From contig CAJUCO010000011.1 in assembly GCA_910585245.1 (NCBI GenBank), positions 1-61,052 of the forward strand: a stretch of DNA of 61,052 nucleotides. The letters run 5' to 3'. Position numbers and translations under genes: made by a program. The stretch is from an uncultured Oscillibacter sp. (GTDB taxonomy: Bacteria > Bacillota > Clostridia > Oscillospirales > Oscillospiraceae). The notes beneath the pieces are model-generated. The model saw only the letters and a program-made list of their open reading frames with translations. It ran no database searches and was not told the origin of the DNA. Below are positions 1-7,705 of this stretch, one piece after another (within the stretch, counting starts at the first letter, position 1; the number at the start of each line of letters is the position of its first letter).

Positions 1-245
1 TCGACCTGGACGTGGACTGCGTGATCATGTCTCTTGGCACCAGCCCCAACCCCCTGATCAAGTCCACCACCAAGGGCCTGGAAATCAACCGCAAGGGCGG
101 TATTGTGGTAAACGAAGACGGCCTGACCTCCCGGGAAAAGGTCTATGCCGGCGGCGACGCGGTGACCGGCGCGGCCACGGTCATCCTGGCCATGGGCGCG
201 GGCAAAACCGCCGCCAAGGCCATTGACGAGGCTCTGAGCAAATAA
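1..245 (+). CDS. gltA: NADPH-dependent glutamate synthase small subunit, C-terminal end (partial)
   Basis: Only the last 80 or so residues are in the window; the reading frame is open from base 3 and the 5' part lies outside. The visible part has the GGDAVTGAATVILAMGAG stretch and a KTAAKAIDEAL tail. These are typical of the second dinucleotide-binding domain and C-terminus of the FAD/NAD(P)-dependent glutamate synthase small subunit and its relatives (SudA, dihydropyrimidine dehydrogenase subunit). The family passes electrons from NADPH to the glutamine-dependent large subunit in ammonia assimilation. The stop TAA is one base before the next ATG, so the following lipoprotein gene is probably co-transcribed. 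A fragment this short cannot separate GltA from its close paralogues. Confidence 0.8.
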   Translation, partial: DLDVDCVIMSLGTSPNPLIKSTTKGLEINRKGGIVVNEDGLTSREKVYAGGDAVTGAATVILAMGAGKTAAKAIDEALSK

Positions 246-246
246 T

Positions 247-882
247 ATGAAAACGAACGTCACGGGCGTCACCGCTCTGGCGTTGGCGCTGTGCCTCCTG
301 CTTGCCGCCTGCGGCGGGCAGGGGGCTTCGCCGTCCGAAGCGCCGCCGGAGGACCCGCCGCCGGAAGAAACAGCCTTGGTCCCTTCCGGCTTCCCGGAGC
401 TGGAGGAAACGGAGTGGCCGGTGGTCAGCATCGACGCGAAAGATTACGGCATTGTGCAGGACCCCATCGGGGACCCGGCGGTTTACGGCGGGGCGGCCTC
501 GCTCTCCCTGGGCAAGCTGATTGCCTGTTCCCTGTCTTCCGACGGTGCGGCTGCCGAGAATTTGTCCGACGAACTTCGAAAACGGTTTTTGGAGGCGCCC
601 CATACTGTGCTGGCTTACTTGGTCCTGATGGGGAACCAGCGAATGGACTACTGGGACCGGCCCCTGGCGTCCGAGGTCATCTGCCGTCACATTGCCGCGG
701 CCGACGCCACCTGGTATGAAGGGTCAGAGGAGTTTGCCCAGACGCTGTCTTTCTGCCAGGAGCGCTATCCCTCCGGCCCCGTCGCGGAGCTGTTGGGCGT
801 GATGGAGCAGGAGCACGCCGAGGCCATGGAACGGCACCGAGAAGTGGTGGCGTATCAAGAGCACCTAAACGCACAGCCATAA
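247..882 (+). CDS. Predicted lipoprotein of unknown function
   Basis: The 211-residue product begins with a lipoprotein signal peptide: positive KT, a hydrophobic core, and the lipobox LAAC with the modified cysteine at about residue 22. A Pro/Glu-rich linker (about residues 27-45) follows, then a soluble domain of about 165 residues that I do not recognise. It contains several Trp/Tyr residues and an acidic helical C-terminus. The gene starts one base after the glutamate synthase stop codon and has only a weak ribosome binding site, which suggests translational coupling. The protein should sit on the outer face of the membrane. There is no visible link to nitrogen metabolism beyond gene order. 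Confidence 0.7.
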   Translation: MKTNVTGVTALALALCLLLAACGGQGASPSEAPPEDPPPEETALVPSGFPELEETEWPVVSIDAKDYGIVQDPIGDPAVYGGAASLSLGKLIACSLSSDGAAAENLSDELRKRFLEAPHTVLAYLVLMGNQRMDYWDRPLASEVICRHIAAADATWYEGSEEFAQTLSFCQERYPSGPVAELLGVMEQEHAEAMERHREVVAYQEHLNAQP

Positions 883-884
883 GA

Positions 885-919
885 CAGCGCCCCGGAGGGG
901 AAATCCCTCCGGGGCGCTG
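885..919. terminator. Bidirectional hairpin between convergent genes
   Basis: A perfect 15-bp inverted repeat (885-899 with 905-919, loop GAAAT) lies between the end of the lipoprotein gene and the end of yjdF on the other strand. The U-tract is poor on both sides, so efficiency is uncertain. Confidence 0.7.
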
Positions 920-943
920 CTTGCGCATTCTCTTCCGAATCCC

Positions 944-1363
944 TCAATGCCCCTTCCGCTTCTCCCGCCGTTTCTCCCGGCGGAGGGCGAACTTCCGTGT
1001 CTCCTCCGCCTCCCGCTCCGCCCGGCTGCGGCGGGTCCGGGCGGCCTTGCCCTCCTCCCGCTGGAGGGCCAAGGCCTGTTGGGCCTTGGTGCCCGGGGCG
1101 GCTGGGCGGACGGCCCTCCGGGCCTCCCGGCGGGCACGCTTGGGACTGACTTTCCGCTCTAAGGGGCCCTTGGCGGCGACGGGCGGGCTGAAGCGCAGGC
1201 TCCGCCAGTTCTCCAGCAAAAAGGCGTAGACCTCCTGGTCTTTCGGCTCAGCCCCGAAGGGGAGCTTGCAGGCCTCATAGAGCCCACCGCCGCCCCGCTC
1301 GTAGAGGAGGACCCAGAAGGGGTCCTCAAAGCGAACGGTGAGTTTTGCGTATCCGGTTTCCAT
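944..1363 (-). CDS. yjdF: YjdF family protein (DUF2992)
   Basis: The 139-residue product opens with a TVRFEDPFWVLLYER segment followed by KLPFGAEPKDQEVYAFLLENW and the LRFSPPV block. It ends in a long Arg/Lys/Glu-rich helix (about residues 70-139, with GTKAQQALALQREE) and a basic KGH C-terminus. This order is characteristic of Bacillus subtilis YjdF relatives. The family is often controlled by the yjdF riboswitch and its biochemical role is unknown; the basic coiled tail suggests nucleic acid or ribosome binding, which is inference. The start at 1363 is chosen because AAGGAGG lies 8-9 bases upstream; an upstream in-frame start would include the ribosome binding site. It is transcribed alone from a promoter at 1485-1513. 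Confidence 0.88.
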   Translation of the reverse strand: METGYAKLTVRFEDPFWVLLYERGGGGLYEACKLPFGAEPKDQEVYAFLLENWRSLRFSPPVAAKGPLERKVSPKRARREARRAVRPAAPGTKAQQALALQREEGKAARTRRSRAEREAEETRKFALRREKRREKRKGH

Positions 1364-1478
1364 ACGCGGTTCCTCCTTTTCGTGTCTCTCACGGAGAACG
1401 GACAACCAAAGGAGGCAGGTTACTGATACCCGAGGGGGTATGCCCGGACTACCAACCGGGCTGTGTTTTTATCTCCGC
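1364..1478 (-). promoter_or_regulatory. Probable yjdF riboswitch in the yjdF leader
   Basis: Reading the minus strand from the predicted transcription start, the roughly 115-nt leader has AAAACACAG, then a hairpin CCCGG-TTGGTAGT-CCGGG (about 1441-1461). Next come TACCC-CCTC-GGGTA, the segment CAGTAACC with a facing GGTTGTC, and a final small stem before the AAGGAGG site. The AAAACAC, GGTAGTCCGG and CAGTAACC blocks fit what I recall of the yjdF-motif RNA, which binds azaaromatic compounds and sits upstream of yjdF in Firmicutes. The identification rests on position, gene identity and these blocks; no covariance model was run. Confidence 0.72.
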
Positions 1479-1484
1479 ACGTTT

Positions 1485-1513
1485 ATCATAGCGGAAAAGT
1501 GGAGAGAACGCAA
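1485..1513 (-). promoter_or_regulatory. Sigma-A-type promoter of yjdF
   Basis: On the minus strand TTGCGT (1508-1513) is followed after exactly 17 bases by TATGAT (1485-1490). The predicted start near 1478 gives a structured leader of about 115 nt. Confidence 0.75.
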
Positions 1514-2221
1514 GAGCCCAGGGCAGACATACAGGCCCGCCCCTACAGGGTGTTCTACCGATAGAAGAGGAGACCCTAGGGAAATGGCCCACCGGGAGAA
1601 TGGAAATCCCTGGGGGAATGGCTTGACTAGGGGTCAGGCCCCACAAGGTGGTCTATCGATAGAAGGGCAGTCCCAGAAAAGGCGGACACCTACCCTCTAT
1701 CACCAGATGAGCGGCAGCGAAAAGAGGAGCTGGTCCATTCGATAACCTCCCAAACCCCCGCCCGCACCACGCCGCGGGCAGAGCCATTGCGTACTTGTCC
1801 TCCAAACTCCAGGCGCGCCCCCGTATCGTCTCCCGTTACTTCTTTTTCTCTTTTGGACCGTGCACGGCCCGTCGTCGGAAGAAACTCCGCCCACTCCGTC
1901 CCCGCCTGACGGCGAGGACTCCGCTCTGCTCCGTTCCTTCCTCCTCTCCCCACAAAATCTGAAGATTTTGCGGGGGCCCCTCTGTTTTTTCTTCTGGCAA
2001 GAAAACGAGAAAGTGGGGGGTGCATTGCACCAGCCATCGCTGGTATCCATTCCCCGCGCCCGCAAGGGCGAGCAAAAGCCCCGCCCCCCACCGGGGAAAG
2101 AAACTTCTTTCAACTCTGTAAGATTTGAGAAAGAATCTGGACAGATTCCTATGGTAAAGTATCCACAATGAAAGCGGCGCACCGCCGCCAAACCAACACT
2201 TTACCTTGGAGGTATCAGAAT
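1514..2221. other. Long intergenic region with degenerate repeats and inverted repeats
   Basis: No convincing gene is seen in these 700 bases. Two similar segments sit about 100 bp apart: CAGGCC followed by TTCTACCGATAGAAG (about 1531-1566) and by GTCTATCGATAGAAG (about 1635-1665). Further on are short palindromes such as AAAATCTGAAGATTTT (about 1956-1971), GAAAGAAACTTCTTTC (about 2096-2111) and GAATCTGGACAGATTC (about 2134-2149). Several overlapping minus-strand frames are open, but they have no family resemblance and compete with each other. The last palindrome lies roughly 75 bp upstream of the ABC gene and could be an operator. Confidence 0.5.
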
Positions 2222-2911
2222 ATGACAATTTTAGAGACAAAGGCCCTGCACAAGCACTACGGCTCCGGCGAGACGGAGGTCCGCGCCCTGGACGGCGTGG
2301 ACCTGACGGTGGAAAAAGGCGAATTCGCCGCCGTGGTCGGCACCTCCGGCTCTGGCAAGTCCACCCTTTTGCATATGCTGGGCGGCCTGGACCGGCCCAC
2401 CTCCGGCTCCGTCAGTGTGGACGGGAAAGACATCTTCTCCCTCAAGGACGAGGCCCTGACCATCTTCCGCCGCCGGAAAATCGGCTTCGTCTTCCAGAAT
2501 TACAACCTGGTCCCCGTCCTCAGCGTCTATGAAAACATTGTCCTCCCCATCCAGCTGGACGGCCAGAAGCCCGACGCCGCCTACGTGGACCAGATCGTCG
2601 AGACCCTGGGCCTGGAGAAAAAGCTCCAGAACCTGCCCAACAACCTCTCCGGCGGCCAGCAACAGCGGGTGGCCATCGCCCGGGCTCTGGCGGCCAAGCC
2701 CGCCATTATCCTGGCCGACGAGCCCACGGGAAACCTGGACTCCAGGACCAGCCAGGACGTGATGGCCCTGCTGAAAATCACCAGCCAGAAGTTCGCCCAA
2801 ACCATCGTCATGATTACCCACAACGAGGAAATCGCCCAGACGGCGGACCGTATCATCCGCATTGAGGACGGAAAAATCCGCTCCTCCCGGAAGAGCAAGG
2901 AGGAGGCGTAA
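2222..2911 (+). CDS. ABC transporter ATP-binding protein (MacB/LolD/BceA type)
   Basis: The 229-residue ATPase has all canonical elements: Walker A GTSGSGKST (about residue 40), Q-loop in VFQNYNLVPVLSVYENI, signature LSGGQQQRVAIARAL, Walker B IILADEPTGNLD and the switch histidine in MITHN. The signature region and the ENIVLPIQLDG segment are those of ATPases paired with FtsX-type permeases, which move lipoproteins or peptides or sense antimicrobials rather than importing nutrients. The start at 2222 follows TTGGAGG; the longer frame from 2168 lacks a site. The permease starts two bases after its stop, and a small lipoprotein follows, giving a three-gene operon. No two-component genes are adjacent, as would be expected for a Bce module. 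Confidence 0.92.
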   Translation: MTILETKALHKHYGSGETEVRALDGVDLTVEKGEFAAVVGTSGSGKSTLLHMLGGLDRPTSGSVSVDGKDIFSLKDEALTIFRRRKIGFVFQNYNLVPVLSVYENIVLPIQLDGQKPDAAYVDQIVETLGLEKKLQNLPNNLSGGQQQRVAIARALAAKPAIILADEPTGNLDSRTSQDVMALLKITSQKFAQTIVMITHNEEIAQTADRIIRIEDGKIRSSRKSKEEA

Positions 2912-2913
2912 CC

Positions 2914-5607
2914 ATGATCCGTGTCGCCAACAAGGGCTGCATCCGCCGCCTGGGATTCCGGTCCATGCGGGCCGCCCGGACCCGGAACACCGTGGCCGTC
3001 CTGGCCATTGCCCTAACCACCATCTTGTTCACCTCTCTCTTTACTATCGCCTCCTCCATCAACTACTCCTTCCAGCAGGAGAACTTCCGCCAGGCGGGCG
3101 GCGACTTTCACGGCAGCATCAAGGGCCTCACCTGGGAGCAGGTGGAGGAAATGCGGACGGACCCGCTGATTCAAGGGGACTTCGCCCGGTTGTTCGTGGG
3201 TATGCCCATAGACCCGCCCTTCAACAAATCCCATGTGGAGGTCTCCTACCTGGAGCCCGCCGCCGCGCCCCACTACTTCTGCCAGCCAGTCGAAGGGACC
3301 CTCCCCCGGGAGGGCACCGGCGAGGCCGCCACGGACACCCGCGTTCTGGCCCTTCTGGGGGTGGAGCCGAAGGTGGGCGCGAAATTCACCGTTTCCTTCT
3401 ACCTTGACGAAAACACCCCCAGCCGGAAGTTAGTCACCCGGACCTTCACCCTCTCGGGATGGTGGGAGTACGACAGCGCCCTGGTGGCCAGCAATGTGCT
3501 CCTGCCCCGCTCTGCCGCCGAGGAGTTCTGCGCCCAGGGCAGCGGGGACCCCTACTCCATGACCGGTGAATGGAACCTGGACATGATGTTCAAAAGCGAC
3601 CTCCAGATCGAGGAGAACATCCTTCAGGTCCTGGAGAACCACGGCTATCAGCACGACGACCCCCAGGGGGAGAATTACTTGAAAATCGGCGTCAACTGGG
3701 GCTACTCCGGGGCCCAGCTTTCCAACAGCTTTGATATCTCCACGCTGATCGCCATTGTGGTTTTGCTGCTGCTGATTATCTTTACCGGCTACCTGATTAT
3801 CTACAACGTCTTCCAGATTTCCGTCACCAACGATATCCGGTTCTACGGCCTTCTGAAAACCATCGGCACCACCGGCAAGCAACTCAAGCGCGTCGTCCGG
3901 CAGCAGGCCCTGCTTCTCAGCCTTATCGGCATCCCCATTGGACTGCTCCTGGGCTTTGCCATCGGCAACAAGCTCACCCCGGTCATCATGGCCCAGCTGA
4001 GCTACAAGAACGCCTTCGTCTCCTTCAATCCCCTGATTTTCATTGGAGCGGCGCTGTTTGCCCTGCTGACCGTGTTCCTCTCCTGCGCCTGTCCGGGCCG
4101 CATGGCGGCGAAGGTTTCCCCGGTGGAGGCCGTGCGCTACACCGAGGGCGGCGGGCCGAAAAAGGCGGGGAAGCGGGAGAAGGTCCGCAAAGCCCAGAGC
4201 GGCGCGTCCCTTCCGGGCATGGCCTGGGCCAACCTGGGCCGGAGCCGGGGGAAAACCGTGGTGACGGTCATTTCCCTGACGTTGGCGGTGGTGCTGGCCA
4301 CGATTACCTACACGTTCTCCACCGGCTTCGACATGAACAAGTACCTGGCCCATATGGCCGACGTGGACTTTATCTTGGGGGACGCGGCCTATTTTCAGAC
4401 CAGCGGCGGCTTCCGCACCGCCGATCAGGCGGTGCCGGAGAGCATTATCTCCGACGTGAGCGCCCGGAGCGGCGTGGAGGAGAGCGGACGGGTCTACGGC
4501 GGCGTCTCCGCCATAAAGCAGTTTGTCACCGAGGACTGGCTCCGGATGGGCTATGGAACGTATAATACCCCGGAGGTTGTGGATGAAATCATCGCGGGAA
4601 CGGCCCGGCTGCCCAGCGGGCTTCTGGAGGCCGGCGTGCAGATGTACGGCATGGAGGACTTTCCCCTGAGCCTGCTGGACGTGCTGGAGGGAGACCTGGC
4701 CCCCCTGTCAGACCCCAGCCAAAAGGCCATCGCCGCCGTGTACCAGTCCGACGACTATAACACCACCCAATGGGGCAGCAATTGGGCCAAGCTGGGGGAC
4801 ACCGTGACCATCCGCCATATCTATGAGATGGAATACTTCTACCGGGACACCGGGGAAATTATTGAGGACGTGGACGCCGCCATCGAGGGAAACCGCCCCT
4901 GGGGAGAGCGGGCCAAGGTCTATGAGGACATCGACTACACCGTCTGCGCCCTGGTGCGGGTTCCCAGTAGCATCTCCTACCGCTATCGGGTTGTGGGCTG
5001 CGATGATTTCATCCTGGGGGCGGAGCGGTTCAAACAGGACACCGGCACCGACAGCGTCATGACATATCTCTTCAACACCACCGACCAGGCGGAGGCGGAC
5101 ATGGAATCCTTCCTGGGGTCATACACCGAGAGCGTCCAGCCCCTCTACGACTACGAGAGCCGGGCCACCTACGCCGCCGAGTTCGAGGGCTTCCGGGGGA
5201 TGTTCATGACCATGGGCGGGGCGCTGAGCCTCATCATCGGCCTTGTGGGCGTGCTGAACTTCATCAACGCGGTCCTCACGGGCATCCTCACCCGGAAGCG
5301 GGAGCTGGCGGTGCTCCAATCCATCGGTATGACCGGGAAGCAGCTGAAAACCATGCTGGTCTACGAAGGCCTTTATTACACGCTCCTGGCCCTGGCGGTG
5401 TCCCTGGTGATGACGGTGTGCATCGGCCCCCTGATGGGGACCGTCCTGTCGGACGTCTTCTGGTTCTTCTCCTACCGGCTCACCGTGACGCCCATCCTGG
5501 TGATCCTGCCCATCTTCCTGGCTCTGGGGGCCCTGGTGCCCCTGTGGACCTACCGCTCCGTGTCCCGGCGGACCATTGTGGAGCGCCTGCGGGAGGCGGA
5601 GGGATGA
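2914..5607 (+). CDS. FtsX-family ABC transporter permease
   Basis: This 897-residue protein has the architecture of large FtsX/MacB-like permeases. An N-terminal membrane helix (about residues 22-46) precedes an extracytoplasmic domain of about 230 residues. Three helices follow (about 278-302, 328-350, 372-394), then a second unit with a helix near 445-468, a further extracytoplasmic region, and three C-terminal helices (about 770-890). The cytosolic loops carry the FtsX-like LKTIGTTGKQLKRVV and LQSIGMTGKQLKTML segments, which act as coupling motifs. The pairing with the preceding ATPase is clear from the 2-bp gap. The substrate is unknown; extrusion of a lipophilic compound or lipoprotein handling are both possible. 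Confidence 0.9.
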   Translation: MIRVANKGCIRRLGFRSMRAARTRNTVAVLAIALTTILFTSLFTIASSINYSFQQENFRQAGGDFHGSIKGLTWEQVEEMRTDPLIQGDFARLFVGMPIDPPFNKSHVEVSYLEPAAAPHYFCQPVEGTLPREGTGEAATDTRVLALLGVEPKVGAKFTVSFYLDENTPSRKLVTRTFTLSGWWEYDSALVASNVLLPRSAAEEFCAQGSGDPYSMTGEWNLDMMFKSDLQIEENILQVLENHGYQHDDPQGENYLKIGVNWGYSGAQLSNSFDISTLIAIVVLLLLIIFTGYLIIYNVFQISVTNDIRFYGLLKTIGTTGKQLKRVVRQQALLLSLIGIPIGLLLGFAIGNKLTPVIMAQLSYKNAFVSFNPLIFIGAALFALLTVFLSCACPGRMAAKVSPVEAVRYTEGGGPKKAGKREKVRKAQSGASLPGMAWANLGRSRGKTVVTVISLTLAVVLATITYTFSTGFDMNKYLAHMADVDFILGDAAYFQTSGGFRTADQAVPESIISDVSARSGVEESGRVYGGVSAIKQFVTEDWLRMGYGTYNTPEVVDEIIAGTARLPSGLLEAGVQMYGMEDFPLSLLDVLEGDLAPLSDPSQKAIAAVYQSDDYNTTQWGSNWAKLGDTVTIRHIYEMEYFYRDTGEIIEDVDAAIEGNRPWGERAKVYEDIDYTVCALVRVPSSISYRYRVVGCDDFILGAERFKQDTGTDSVMTYLFNTTDQAEADMESFLGSYTESVQPLYDYESRATYAAEFEGFRGMFMTMGGALSLIIGLVGVLNFINAVLTGILTRKRELAVLQSIGMTGKQLKTMLVYEGLYYTLLALAVSLVMTVCIGPLMGTVLSDVFWFFSYRLTVTPILVILPIFLALGALVPLWTYRSVSRRTIVERLREAEG

Positions 5608-5963
5608 GAAAGCTATTTTGGGCGTTCGGCCTCCTGCTTCTTCTCGCCGCCTGCGGGCAGAGGGAGGAAGCCGTGGAGGGCAACCTGATTCTCACCAACT
5701 ACGCCCCGGAGGCCATCTCCGCCATCACCGTGGAATACGGCGGCGAAACCCTCTTGTCGGAGGCGGCCATTTCCGACACCCAGCTCTGCTCCTTCAACCT
5801 GCCGGAGGAGGACGGCCTGACCTATACGGTCTCCTTCGAGACGGCGGAGGGCGAAACCGTATGCGAGAGCTTCACCGGCAGCTTTACGGAGGAAACGGTT
5901 GTGTACCTGCGGGCAGACCGGGCGGAGGGCCTCTGGCAGCTGGAGTACGACCAGGCATCCTGA
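5604..5963 (+). CDS. Small predicted lipoprotein linked to the ABC exporter
   Basis: The start ATG overlaps the permease stop (ATGA), so translation is coupled. The 119-residue product has a short lipoprotein signal with lipobox LAAC (cysteine at residue 17). A single beta-rich domain of about 95 residues follows, with repeated ITVEYGGETL and TYTVSFETAEGE type strands, resembling a small immunoglobulin-like or transthyretin-like fold by pattern only. Such a protein could be an accessory on the outer face of the transporter or its cargo. I do not recognise a named family. Confidence 0.7.
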   Translation: MRKLFWAFGLLLLLAACGQREEAVEGNLILTNYAPEAISAITVEYGGETLLSEAAISDTQLCSFNLPEEDGLTYTVSFETAEGETVCESFTGSFTEETVVYLRADRAEGLWQLEYDQAS

Positions 5964-5971
5964 AAAACGCG

Positions 5972-5993
5972 GGACCCGCCAAAAGGCGGGTCC
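5972..5993 (+). terminator. Hairpin after the ABC operon
   Basis: GGACCCGCC-AAAA-GGCGGGTCC forms a perfect 9-bp stem just after the lipoprotein stop codon. No strong T-run follows, so it may be a weak terminator. Confidence 0.55.
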
Positions 5994-6060
5994 TGCCGCT
6001 GTTGGCAAAACTTTGCCCAATATCCCCGGCGTTTTTCGTGAATTTTTCCCAAAAAAGAGA

Positions 6061-6089
6061 TTGCATTTCCGTGGCGCTTTGCTTATAAT
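6061..6089 (+). promoter_or_regulatory. Promoter of the nicotinate phosphoribosyltransferase gene
   Basis: TTGCAT (6061-6066) and a perfect TATAAT (6084-6089) are separated by 17 bases, 35 bp upstream of the start codon, with GAAAAGGGGG as the ribosome binding site. Confidence 0.8.
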
Positions 6090-6123
6090 CAAGGGAACAA
6101 CTTGAGAAAAGGGGGTTCCTACC

Positions 6124-7572
6124 ATGCGCACCGAACAAAAGCTGAATATGACCATGCTCTGTGACTTCTATGAGCTGACTATGGGCAACGGCTATTTCCA
6201 GGCGGGCTTCCAGGACCGGGTGACCTATTTCGATGTGTTCTTCCGGGATGTGCCGGACCGGGGGGGCTTTGCCATCTGCGCGGGTCTGGACCAGCTCATC
6301 GACTATATTCTGGACCTTCATTTTGACGAGGAGGACATTGCCTACCTCCGGGGGCGGAAACTGTTCTCCGAGGAGTTCCTGGCCTATTTGAGGAATTTCC
6401 GCTTCACCGGGGACATCTGGGCCATCCCCGAGGGGACACCTATTTTCCCCCAGGAGCCGGTGGTGACGGTCCGGGCCCCGGCCATTCAGGCCCAGCTGAT
6501 TGAGACCTTCACCCTGCTGGCCATCAACCACCAAAGCCTCATTGCCACCAAAGCCAACCGCATTGTCCGGGCGGCCCAGGGGCGGACGGTGCTGGAGTTT
6601 GGCTCCCGCCGGGCCCAGGGCACGGACGGGGCCATCACCGGGGCCCGGGCGGCCTATATCGGCGGCTGCGCAGGAACGGCCTGTACCATCTCCGACCAGC
6701 TCTACGGCGTCCCCGCCGGGGGCACCATGGCCCACGCCTGGGTCCAGATGTTTGACACCCAGTACGAGGCCTTTGAGACCTACTGCAAGCTCTACCCCCA
6801 TAATGCGACGCTGTTGGTGGACACCTACAACACCCTGAAATCCGGCGTGCCTGACGCCATCCGGGCCTTTGACGCGGTGTTAAAGCCCCTGGGCATCAAG
6901 AAGTGCGGCATCCGGCTGGACTCCGGGGACATTGCCTACCTCACCCAAAAGGCCAGACGGATGCTGGACGACGCGGGCTGGACGGAGTGTAAGATCTCCG
7001 CTTCCAACTCTCTGGATGAGTATATCATCCGGGACTTGCTGATCCAGGGGGCGAAAATCGACCTCTTTGGCGTGGGCGAGCGGATGATCACCGCCAGCAG
7101 CCAGCCCGTCTTCGGCGGGGTATATAAGCTGGTGGCCTTGGAGGACGGGGAGGGGAAGGTGATTCCCAAGATCAAGGTCAGCGAAAACGTGGACAAAATT
7201 ACAAATCCCCATTACAAAAAAGTTTACCGCATCTTTGACCGGGCCACAGGCAAGGCGGAGGCGGACTATATCGCCGTTTGGGACGAGAAGGTGGACGAGA
7301 ACCGGAGTCTGGAGCTGTTCGACCCCAGGGCCACCTGGAAGCGGAAGACCTATACGGATTTCACCGTCAGGCTTCTTCAGCAGCCCATCTTCCTGGGCGG
7401 AGAGCTGGTGTACGCCCGGCCCAGTCTCCCGGAGATTCAGGCCTATTGCAAAGAACAGGTGGAGACTCTCTGGGACGAGGTGAAACGCTTTGAGAACCCC
7501 CACCGGTACTATGTGGACCTCAGCCAGAGGTTGTGGGACATCAAGCAGGGGCTTTTACGCCAGAGCGAGTGA
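6124..7572 (+). CDS. pncB: Nicotinate phosphoribosyltransferase
   Basis: The 482-residue protein matches the Firmicute nicotinate phosphoribosyltransferase family. Features are the N-terminal MTMLCDFYELTMGNGYF, the EFGSRRAQGTDGA block around residue 160 (phosphate/nicotinate pocket), KCGIRLDSGDIAYL near 260 and FGVGERMITA near 320. It converts nicotinate, PRPP and ATP to nicotinate mononucleotide, the salvage entry into NAD. Its length is normal for the family. It has its own promoter and a strong terminator, so it is a single-gene unit. The C-terminal ENPHRYYVDLS segment is also usual for the family. Confidence 0.95.
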   Translation: MRTEQKLNMTMLCDFYELTMGNGYFQAGFQDRVTYFDVFFRDVPDRGGFAICAGLDQLIDYILDLHFDEEDIAYLRGRKLFSEEFLAYLRNFRFTGDIWAIPEGTPIFPQEPVVTVRAPAIQAQLIETFTLLAINHQSLIATKANRIVRAAQGRTVLEFGSRRAQGTDGAITGARAAYIGGCAGTACTISDQLYGVPAGGTMAHAWVQMFDTQYEAFETYCKLYPHNATLLVDTYNTLKSGVPDAIRAFDAVLKPLGIKKCGIRLDSGDIAYLTQKARRMLDDAGWTECKISASNSLDEYIIRDLLIQGAKIDLFGVGERMITASSQPVFGGVYKLVALEDGEGKVIPKIKVSENVDKITNPHYKKVYRIFDRATGKAEADYIAVWDEKVDENRSLELFDPRATWKRKTYTDFTVRLLQQPIFLGGELVYARPSLPEIQAYCKEQVETLWDEVKRFENPHRYYVDLSQRLWDIKQGLLRQSE

Positions 7573-7577
7573 GAATC

Positions 7578-7620
7578 CGGGCCGGGTGGAGAGCACCCGG
7601 CCCGAATTTTATCTTTTTTT
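7578..7620 (+). terminator. Rho-independent terminator of pncB
   Basis: An 11-bp stem CGGGCCGGGTG/CACCCGGCCCG with a 5-base loop is followed by ATTTTATCTTTTTTT. Confidence 0.9.
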
Positions 7621-7632
7621 AATATTTTGGTG

Positions 7633-7661
7633 TTGAAGACAGCGGCGTCTTTTTGTATAAT
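7633..7661 (+). promoter_or_regulatory. Promoter of the cardiolipin synthase gene
   Basis: TTGAAG (7633-7638) and TATAAT (7656-7661) are 17 bases apart, about 45 bp before the GTG start. Confidence 0.78.
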
Positions 7662-7705
7662 AGAAAGGTCAAGCGCCGAGACTGCTGACAAGGAGGCGAG
7701 GCTTT

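Noticed and set aside
1690..2240. Three overlapping minus-strand open frames of 130-160 codons
   Set aside because: They lie in different frames over the same repeat-rich DNA, have no good ribosome binding sites and resemble no family.
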